This document shows, one piece after another, positions 24,251 to 30,660 of a stretch of 30,660 nucleotides of DNA. How positions within the stretch are numbered: position 1 is the first letter of the stretch; each line of letters begins with the position of its first letter. The notes under the pieces were generated by a model. That model saw only the letters and a list, made by a program, of their open reading frames with translations. It was not told the DNA's origin and did no database searches. Source of the DNA: a virus. The DNA lies in IMG/VR virus record IMGVR_UViG_3300032282_004406, positions 1 through 30,660 of that record; one strand, given 5' to 3'. The translations under genes were made by a program, and so were the position numbers.

Positions 24251-27028
24251 TTATTTACTTGCTGCTATTCTTCTATTTTCCTCATCTATTAAATCATTTT
24301 TTTTCCAATTATTATTTAATTTTAATGAAAATTCATTAACTGCTGCATCAATATTTTTAAGATTAGTTGTTTCATAAGGTGTACCATTTATATCTAAAAT
24401 TTTATTACCTTCATGAATTCTGTATGTAGGATAAAGGGTAGCTTTTTTACCATCATAAATAACTTTTAATGTACCGCCTCCATTAAAATCATTAATAAAA
24501 AATCTACCTTTATCTAAAAGTATTTTTTCTACTTTATTAACCTCTAAAGCTTTAGTAATGTTAGTACTAACATCTTTTTTATTATAAAATATAGAAAATC
24601 CTGTAGAAAGAATACTTGGATCTAATAATCCTTTTACTTTTTCATTTTTAGCAAAATAATCTTGAACATATGCTTGACTAGGTATTATAGTAAGACCTGC
24701 TTTAGTATTATCATCAGCAGCCATTCCTTGTACTTGGACACTATACAAAGGTCTATTAGCATCAGTTGCTTTAGCTTTAGCAAGATCCATTCTAAACTGT
24801 ATAAGAAATCCATTTAAAGCTTCATCACTATCTTTACTAGAGTTATAGTTATCAGCACTAAGGTTTCCTGGTAATATTTTATATGAACCTGGTTTACCTA
24901 ATAATTGATCTACTGTATTAACAACTTCTTTGTTAACATCAACATTATAATATTTAGAATTAGTAGGATCTACATTATTAAATAATAGACCATGACTTGT
25001 AATAGAACCTTGACCTTCAGCACCTGCTGGTAAATATTCACCTTGATTAAAACTTACACCTTTGGATCTATTATATACTTCATAAAATTTTGATTGTACT
25101 TTTTTATAAGCATCTTTAATGGTACCATCACTTGCACTAGGTCTAGTTTTTCTATACTCAGTAACAAAAGATTTAGAAGGTTCATCACCATATTCTAAAA
25201 CTCCAGTTGGACTTATTAAATATTTAGCAAGTCTGTAATCAGGATCACCTGAATTAGCAACAGCATTTGCAGTTTTTTGAACCCCTTTTTTAAAATAATT
25301 CATTTCAGCTGCCCATGCTTGATTATCAGTATTTATTTTAGAAATAGCTTCAGCATTATCTTTTATAACTTGTTTACCCCAACTTGTATCAGAATTATCT
25401 TTTATATAATCTTGAGCTTTAGCTAAATAAACATTAGGATTTTTTTTAATAAAAAATCTTAAGTCATCAATACTGGTAATATTTTGCCATTTACCTTTAC
25501 CAAAAGTTTTATCTAAATACTGTATAGCACCTGCTCCTGTTTTAGGATTTTTAGCAGAATTTTGTGCAGCTTGAACAATTTTATACATCATTTGATTAGA
25601 TTGTTCACTAATGTTTTCATATCCAGAACTAGCAGTTTCAGAATTTAATAAATAAGCTGTAGCAGGTATATCATTTATATTAACACTTGCTCCTGGTACA
25701 CCTTTAACTTCTTGTGGTGCATTATTACCTGGAGTACCTATAGTACCATTCTCAAGAGCTTTTTTATGAGTTTCCTCATCTCTTTTAAGATAACTATTAC
25801 GAACATCTCTTATAGAACCTAAATCATCTTTAAACTTTTCTAAATCTTTAGCAAGTTTATGATTATAGTTAGCCATTGCATAAGGATCTTCTTTAAGAGT
25901 ATGTTCTTCATCTACCATAGATAAAGTTTCAGCCATTTTATTTAAATCATGATCTTGAAAAACTAAAGCAGAAGATTGATCAGCTTTATTAATTAAAGCT
26001 GCCATATTACCTTGATCCATATTAGTAATAATATTATCTAACCTAGCTTTCATACTATCTCTAGTACTAGCAACTTGATCTTTTCTTTCTTTAATATATG
26101 CTAACTCTTGTTGTTCTTGTTTAGTTAATGCACCATTTCTATTTTCTAATTCTATTTCTCTAGAAAGTAATTGGGCATGAGCATTTGAAACTTTAGTTAT
26201 ATTATTATTTAATTCTTTATTACCTTTATTCATTACATCTGTAATGTAAGCTCTTTCAGCTTCCTTCTCATCATTGTTATATTTAGGCATTAATGCTTTT
26301 ACAGCTTCCTTTCTAGTAACATAAGCTTTAGTATCATAATTAGCAGCAACTCTAGGATCATTACTATAAAGCTGTTCAAATAAACTGTATAAACCATCTT
26401 CTATAAGTTTACCATTTTTATCTCTAACAATATAACCTCCAGATACTTTATCTTTGGTTACACTCATTCCTGAATCTTTTGCTTGTTTTATAGCATCTTT
26501 TTGCCAGTTATAGTAAGGATCATAAGAACCCATGTCAAAATTTAAAGCTTCTTCATCAGATACTGCTTTAAATTCATCCATTTTATACTGAAGTTTTCTC
26601 ATAGAAAGTTCATTATAAACACCTCCACATTTTTCTTGATCATAACAGTTCTTAGAATTTAAACCTTTTTCCCATTCATTCTGATGTTTTTTGGTTTTAA
26701 CCATATCAGACATCATGTTCTTATCTTCATAGAACCCTTTGAATACATTCTCTGCTTGGTCTACATTTTGTTTTAGAGATAAATCCAACCCAGATATTTT
26801 TTTAATATCATTATCAATAACCTTAAAAAACTCATCTCTTCTTTTAATGTTATTATCTCTACTCAAAGGACCATTTAATAATGAACCATATAACTCACTA
26901 ACTTGTTTTTTAGCTGCATCATATTTAGTCTGCTTTGTTTGTAGAATATTACCTAAAAAGTTATAATCAGGTCTGAATGGTTGAATTTGAGGGATATAGT
27001 CGGTGATGCCATTTATATAGGTTGACAT
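24251..27028 (-). CDS. crAss-like virion-associated protein, unknown function
   Basis: This 925-residue protein has the character of crAss-like tail or cargo proteins, but no catalytic motif is recognised. The N-terminus (MSTYINGITDYIPQIQPFRP) is Pro/aromatic-rich; residues about 40-420 are charged and helix-rich, with a Cys pair in NCYDQEKCGG near residue 130; the C-terminal third is more beta-like, Gly/Asn-rich, ending in a helical basic tail (NNWKKNDLIDEENRRIAASK). There is no signal peptide or membrane segment. The start is one base after the second homing endonuclease stop (TAATATG), so it may depend on translation of that gene. Its position between the Ala-rich virion protein and the hydrophobic 1586-aa protein supports a structural or injected role. 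Confidence 0.75.
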   Translation of the reverse strand: MSTYINGITDYIPQIQPFRPDYNFLGNILQTKQTKYDAAKKQVSELYGSLLNGPLSRDNNIKRRDEFFKVIDNDIKKISGLDLSLKQNVDQAENVFKGFYEDKNMMSDMVKTKKHQNEWEKGLNSKNCYDQEKCGGVYNELSMRKLQYKMDEFKAVSDEEALNFDMGSYDPYYNWQKDAIKQAKDSGMSVTKDKVSGGYIVRDKNGKLIEDGLYSLFEQLYSNDPRVAANYDTKAYVTRKEAVKALMPKYNNDEKEAERAYITDVMNKGNKELNNNITKVSNAHAQLLSREIELENRNGALTKQEQQELAYIKERKDQVASTRDSMKARLDNIITNMDQGNMAALINKADQSSALVFQDHDLNKMAETLSMVDEEHTLKEDPYAMANYNHKLAKDLEKFKDDLGSIRDVRNSYLKRDEETHKKALENGTIGTPGNNAPQEVKGVPGASVNINDIPATAYLLNSETASSGYENISEQSNQMMYKIVQAAQNSAKNPKTGAGAIQYLDKTFGKGKWQNITSIDDLRFFIKKNPNVYLAKAQDYIKDNSDTSWGKQVIKDNAEAISKINTDNQAWAAEMNYFKKGVQKTANAVANSGDPDYRLAKYLISPTGVLEYGDEPSKSFVTEYRKTRPSASDGTIKDAYKKVQSKFYEVYNRSKGVSFNQGEYLPAGAEGQGSITSHGLLFNNVDPTNSKYYNVDVNKEVVNTVDQLLGKPGSYKILPGNLSADNYNSSKDSDEALNGFLIQFRMDLAKAKATDANRPLYSVQVQGMAADDNTKAGLTIIPSQAYVQDYFAKNEKVKGLLDPSILSTGFSIFYNKKDVSTNITKALEVNKVEKILLDKGRFFINDFNGGGTLKVIYDGKKATLYPTYRIHEGNKILDINGTPYETTNLKNIDAAVNEFSLKLNNNWKKNDLIDEENRRIAASK

Positions 27029-27029
27029 A

Positions 27030-27668
27030 TTATAAATATTTATAGTTAGTATTATTAATTCGGGAACCTTGTAATTTATGTAAAAAAGTACTTCTTGGTA
27101 TACCAGATACTTTTATAGCTTCTATAGCTGATTCATATATTTTACCTGTAGTTATATTTATTACTTTTTTCATTTTATCTTTTCTAAGATTTTTCCAATC
27201 AACTTTTTTTAAAGATTGTATTTGCCTTTCTCTACCTTCTTTAGACATTTGTACTTCTTTTCTTCTTGCTATACATAATTCTGAAGGTTTTTTACCTTTA
27301 TTAATTATTCTTAATTTTTCTTTAGTACTTTCTGATTGACCAGCTTTACCATTAGGATCTGTAGATTTAATATTATATCCAAAATATTCATCTGTAGTTT
27401 TTAAAATTTTTACCCAATAATCTTCCATTAAACATAACTTATCCTTAGAACATTCTTCTATTACAGAAAAAATAAAATTACATTCTCCATATTTTAACCA
27501 GGCTTTTTGTAAATAATCATTTGGATGTTGTTTTTTATTAAGATCAGAACCATGACCTTTTAATCTAGCTCTAATATTTGAAGCATAGCCAATATATCTT
27601 TTTTGAGTTGTTATATTTAAAATTTGATAAATACCTGATTTTTCAGGAAGATATATGTATGTAGCCAT
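27030..27668 (-). CDS. GIY-YIG homing endonuclease inserted in the late operon
   Basis: This 212-residue protein has GIY at 12-14, YIG at 25-27, catalytic R35, Glu 82 in MEDYW, and FGYN near 97-100. It continues with a NUMOD3-type DNA-binding segment (GKAGQSESTKEKLRIINKGK, about 107-126) and a C-terminal NUMOD1-like helix-turn-helix (INITTGKIYESAIEAIKVSG). It has the same plan as the endonuclease at 99-755 but clearly different sequence, so the two are related rather than copies. It lies between two intact virion genes, with 71 A+T-rich bases (27669-27739) before it, the longest gap in the late block, and one base after it. This indicates a free-standing mobile gene that reads with the late genes. 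No promoter in the 71-base gap is convincing. Confidence 0.92.
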   Translation of the reverse strand: MATYIYLPEKSGIYQILNITTQKRYIGYASNIRARLKGHGSDLNKKQHPNDYLQKAWLKYGECNFIFSVIEECSKDKLCLMEDYWVKILKTTDEYFGYNIKSTDPNGKAGQSESTKEKLRIINKGKKPSELCIARRKEVQMSKEGRERQIQSLKKVDWKNLRKDKMKKVINITTGKIYESAIEAIKVSGIPRSTFLHKLQGSRINNTNYKYL

Positions 27669-27739
27669 AGTAAAATATTATGTTTTAAATATACAAAATT
27701 TATTTGAAGTAATAATACACTTTTAAAGTTTATTTACTT

Positions 27740-29341
27740 TTATCCAGCATCTTGTGAGCTATTATAACCTCTTTCAGTCATTTTTTTAAGTTTATTATAA
27801 TAATCATTATATGCATCTTCTTCTGGGTCAGTAGCTCCTTTACCTAATAAAATTTTAAGCATTCCTTTAGGATCATTAGGATCCATTGTTTTTGCTTTTT
27901 CCCATAATGGATCTAAATAATTATATTTATCAATAGGTTTTATTTTAGCAGCATTAGGATTAAATTTAATAAAGCCTCCAGTTGATGGATCAGCATAATA
28001 TTCAGGATAAAGACTATTCATATTAGCAGTATTAGCTCTATTAGTAATAGCATCTATAAATGAACTTCTTAAATTCTGTCTAGCTTTAGTTTTACTATTA
28101 TCAAACTGTTGATTAGCAATAGTATATTTATCCCACAATTGAGTATCAAGATTAGCTTTATTTTGAGAAGCAGCATTCATAATACCTGTTCTTTCTTGAG
28201 ATAACTGATTAGCTAATCCTACATTTAAGTTATTATACCTACCCATTGTATCAGCAGCATTTTTAGCAGCCTGACCTTGGGCAACTGAGTTAGCAGCAGC
28301 TAATTGTTGAGGACCACTAAAAGCTGTTTGAGCTTGAGATGCTAAATTAGCTTGTTCAGTATTAGCAGCTAGTTCTCTAGTGGGATCATAAAATGTTGCA
28401 TCTGGTAATCTTACTTCAGGAGTAGCCTGCCAAGGTAAATATTTTTTAAGTCTAGCTAAATCACTAGCAGCTCCTGCAGTTTGAATAATATCTTGTAACC
28501 AAAAAGGAGTATTTCCTGGAGTACTTTGATTAACAGGTGTATTAGTTTCAAAAGGTTTTGTTTCATCATCTTTCTTTTTATTTCCTGTATCAGCAATAGT
28601 TTTATCACCACCAGGAGGAACAGTTTCTTTTTTCTTAGAGATACCAGGTAAATTAAATAACTGAACACCTGGTACATATGCATCTGGTTTAGTAACATCA
28701 ATTAAATCTTTTCCTGCAATTTCTTGATGTCTTTTATTTATATTATTTACTACATGTTTAATAGCAGGATCTTTTCTTGCAAATTTTCCAGAAGCATCTT
28801 TTTCATTAGCATATTTAAGATGATCTCTTTTCCATGCATCTGACCCTTTAGTATTATCATCAGGACTTACATATTCATCAATAATATCTTTATGAAGTTC
28901 TATATATTTATCTAACCCTGCTTTACCAGGTGCAACTGCAGAAGAATTATAATAAAAACCTGATTCAGGATCCCAATTTCTTTGAGAACCTACAGTTTTT
29001 CCTGTGTATCTATAAGCAGGATCAATTTTATTAATTGTGTATCCTTTTTCTTCAGCTGCTTTTATTACATCATCTTTATAGACATCATATTCAGTATCAA
29101 GCTTTTTAGCAGCCTGTTGAATTCTACTTTCAGGTCCTTTCCCTTTAGCAGCATCTTTAGCAGCTTGAATAGCAGCATCTTTAGCAGCCTGAGCTGCTAC
29201 TGCATCATTAATTATTTTTTGTCTAGGAGATATAAAATCAGGATTTGCTCTTACATTTTTAAATGATCCATCTGAGTATTCATCTCTTAATTTAGTACCA
29301 TCTTTTGATACTGTTGTTCTTACAAATGTTGGTGTAGCCAT
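27740..29341 (-). CDS. Ala-rich crAss-like virion protein, unknown function
   Basis: This 533-residue protein is a probable structural or cargo protein; no enzyme domain is recognised. An Ala/Lys/Asp helix with 8-residue repeats (QAAKDAAIQAAKDAAK, about residues 50-65) is followed by a polar region to about 260, a Pro/Thr/Gly-rich linker (about 240-285), and a long Gln/Ala/Asn-rich helical region (about 320-430) that looks like a coiled coil. The order of an EQ-rich helix followed by RYNNLNVGLANQ is one I associate with a conserved crAss-like virion protein upstream of the polymerase region. It starts at ATG 29341, 20 bases after the preceding stop. No membrane segment is seen. Confidence 0.75.
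   Translation of the reverse strand: MATPTFVRTTVSKDGTKLRDEYSDGSFKNVRANPDFISPRQKIINDAVAAQAAKDAAIQAAKDAAKGKGPESRIQQAAKKLDTEYDVYKDDVIKAAEEKGYTINKIDPAYRYTGKTVGSQRNWDPESGFYYNSSAVAPGKAGLDKYIELHKDIIDEYVSPDDNTKGSDAWKRDHLKYANEKDASGKFARKDPAIKHVVNNINKRHQEIAGKDLIDVTKPDAYVPGVQLFNLPGISKKKETVPPGGDKTIADTGNKKKDDETKPFETNTPVNQSTPGNTPFWLQDIIQTAGAASDLARLKKYLPWQATPEVRLPDATFYDPTRELAANTEQANLASQAQTAFSGPQQLAAANSVAQGQAAKNAADTMGRYNNLNVGLANQLSQERTGIMNAASQNKANLDTQLWDKYTIANQQFDNSKTKARQNLRSSFIDAITNRANTANMNSLYPEYYADPSTGGFIKFNPNAAKIKPIDKYNYLDPLWEKAKTMDPNDPKGMLKILLGKGATDPEEDAYNDYYNKLKKMTERGYNSSQDAG
29147..29192 (-). repeat. 24-bp tandem repeat in the Ala-rich gene
   Basis: agcagcatctttagcagc occurs at 29147-29164 and again at 29171-29188, a period of 24 bases, with the next four bases differing by one (ttga/ctga). 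It encodes two turns of an AAKDAA helix repeat. The low divergence suggests a fairly recent slippage duplication that keeps the reading frame. Confidence 0.85.
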
Positions 29342-29361
29342 GTTTTTTATTTAAAATATAA

Positions 29362-30660
29362 TTACCAATCTCCTTGAACAGGTGTAGTAGTTTGTGTAAT
29401 AGATTTATTATTTGTTTTTGGTTTAGTGGGTAAAAGAACAGAAGTAGGGTATGTTGGTGAAGCCTGAAGTTTTTCTGCTAAATTTTTATAATAATCTTTT
29501 TCTTCTTCTATTTTTTTTATTTCTTTATTTTTAGTATATTCTTGACTAGCTCCTGAAACACCTCTAGATATAGTAGCTGCTATTATATTTTGAGCTATTT
29601 CTTTTTCTGGTATAATTTTATGAATATTTGCTACCATCCAATCTAAACCTTTTTCAGCATTAGTTGCAACCCATTTAAGACCTTTTAAACCTTCTCGTTC
29701 TATTATATCTTTAGCTATTTTTCCATATTTTATAACAGCTTTTGCAGCTATAGGTCCATATTTTGTAGCAGCTTTATAACCATATTTTAAAGGAGATATT
29801 CCAACATATGTTAAAGGATCCATTGCAACATCTGTCCATAAATTACCAGTTGTTTCCATTTTACCTGATCCCCATCCAGCATTTACTGCATATAAAGGCA
29901 TATTTATCATATTCATTCCATAATCTATTACATCTTCTGCATTATATGGATTTAATTTTTTAAAAGCTTCAGACTCTGTAATGTTTTCTACAGGATTGAA
30001 TATATTTTTAATAGGTCCTCTCATTTCAGATATATAATCTGAAATACCTTTTGCTCCAAAATAATTAGGAGTTTCACTAAGTTTGAATGGTTTATTAAAT
30101 CTTATATCAGTAGTGTGTAATTTACCATCTCCACCTATCCATGGTTTAGTAGGAACTTCTGTATAAGCATTTTTATATTTATTCATAACAGTATTTCCTT
30201 CTTGTGCTTTAGTAAGACCACCATACTTTTTAGTAGGGAACTGAGCCACCATGTTTCCACCATATCTTGATATACCCATGTCAGCATCAGGTTGTTCTTC
30301 TTGACCTTGTGTCTCAGCAAGCTCTGCTGGATTAATATCATTAGCAATAACATAAGGCATAGCTACTGCAGGAATACCTTGAGGGAATCCTTTCATAGAT
30401 TCTTGTACTAAAGCAAGTTTAGCCAGTTTCATGTTATAGTTAGTAATCATCATCTCTGCAGTCTTTCTTTCTACATCTTCAGAGTTAGGGTCTGCTAGTA
30501 TTTTTCTAAAAGTATTTATATCATACTTCTTAGCAATCTCAGCAGGAGTGTATCCAGATTTTTTAGGTACCATTCCAAACTGTGCATGAACCATAGGATC
30601 TTTAATTTTCATTTTAGCTGTGTCACTAAAGATGAAAGAGTTATCTGGAAGATTTAATGG
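29362..30660 (-). CDS. crAss-like structural-type protein, 5' end outside window
   Basis: There are 432 visible codons. An ATG at 30612 could serve as start, but the frame stays open to the window edge and the 16 upstream codons read sensibly (PLNLPDNSFIFSDTAK, running into MKIKDP), so the gene very probably begins beyond 30660. The visible N-terminal part has FGMVPKKSGYTPAEIAKKYD, then a Gln/Glu-rich linker and RYGGNMVAQFPTKKYGG. The middle has Gly/Tyr-rich amphipathic segments (GWGSGKMETTGNLW is not a true nucleotide-binding loop), and residues near the end form a Lys/Glu coiled coil (KNKEIKKIEEEKDYYKN) before a Pro/Thr tail ending VQGDW. It is the first late gene seen in transcription order, and is likely a virion protein of unknown job. 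Confidence 0.75.
   Translation of the reverse strand, partial: PLNLPDNSFIFSDTAKMKIKDPMVHAQFGMVPKKSGYTPAEIAKKYDINTFRKILADPNSEDVERKTAEMMITNYNMKLAKLALVQESMKGFPQGIPAVAMPYVIANDINPAELAETQGQEEQPDADMGISRYGGNMVAQFPTKKYGGLTKAQEGNTVMNKYKNAYTEVPTKPWIGGDGKLHTTDIRFNKPFKLSETPNYFGAKGISDYISEMRGPIKNIFNPVENITESEAFKKLNPYNAEDVIDYGMNMINMPLYAVNAGWGSGKMETTGNLWTDVAMDPLTYVGISPLKYGYKAATKYGPIAAKAVIKYGKIAKDIIEREGLKGLKWVATNAEKGLDWMVANIHKIIPEKEIAQNIIAATISRGVSGASQEYTKNKEIKKIEEEKDYYKNLAEKLQASPTYPTSVLLPTKPKTNNKSITQTTTPVQGDW

Noticed and set aside
27030-27739. Self-splicing intron carrying the GIY-YIG gene
   Set aside because: Both flanking genes have complete starts and stops and do not resemble two halves of one gene.
28456-28701. 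Minus-strand frame of 81 codons inside the Ala-rich virion gene
   Set aside because: A shifted-frame shadow; very Leu/Ile/Lys-rich, with the main frame intact across it.
29800-29910. Walker A-like GWGSGKMET in the partial structural gene
   Set aside because: The Ser/Thr after GK is Met, the spacing is wrong, and no Walker B or ATPase context is seen.
2417-30660. Stop-codon reassignment (TAG as Gln), known in some crAss-like phages
   Set aside because: All late genes are long and continuous under the standard code, and the TAG codons seen as stops fit normal gene ends. All other complete genes end in TAA.
1-30660. tRNA genes, CRISPR arrays, insertion sequences or an integrase
   Set aside because: No cloverleaf-like segments, regularly spaced repeats, transposase or recombinase motifs were seen when reading both strands by eye; a short tRNA could still be missed without a scan.

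Overview
The window looks like part of a crAss-like (Crassvirales) phage genome infecting a Bacteroidetes host. The evidence is strong A+T richness, two opposed blocks of closely packed genes, a late block of very large virion-type proteins, and a single 3856-residue protein that combines a zinc-protease motif (HEAWH) with the DxDxD catalytic loop (DFDVD) of the injected crAss-like virion RNA polymerase. All complete genes read through under the standard bacterial code. There are no tRNA, rRNA, CRISPR or insertion-sequence signatures.

Layout. Bases 1-2391 are on the plus strand and form the end of an early or metabolic block. They hold the last 16 codons of an upstream gene, a 15-bp perfect palindrome whose loop matches the Bacteroidetes -7 promoter element, a GIY-YIG homing endonuclease, three small proteins of unknown function (the first ending in a sliding-clamp-binding-like motif), and two alpha-helical nucleotide-pyrophosphatase-like proteins (DUF1599/Nmad1-like and MazG-like). 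A UUCG-capped terminator at 2395-2429 sits where the two blocks converge. Bases 2417-30660 are on the minus strand and form one long late or virion transcription unit. Read in its own direction it runs: a partial structural gene entering at the right edge, an Ala-rich virion protein (533 aa), a second GIY-YIG endonuclease, a 925-aa and a 1586-aa cargo-type protein, the giant polymerase, an ADP-ribosyltransferase-like protein (468 aa), a 1123-aa protein with one hydrophobic segment, and a GT31-like glycosyltransferase. Except for 71 bases beside the second endonuclease, gaps between these genes run from a 7-base overlap to 21 bases.

How the genes may work together. In crAss-like phages the DxDxD polymerase is packaged and injected to transcribe the early genes. 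Here its C-terminus carries two further domains, an ASCH domain followed by a NADAR (YbiA-like) domain. The next gene encodes an ADP-ribosyltransferase-fold protein. One putatively co-injected module would then hold an enzyme that could add ADP-ribose and a domain whose relatives remove it from guanine. This arrangement is the most promising candidate for a new system: an Alt-like attack on host proteins, self-protection of the incoming template against DarT-like defences, or both. The domain calls rest on motif recognition by eye, and the functional link is inference.
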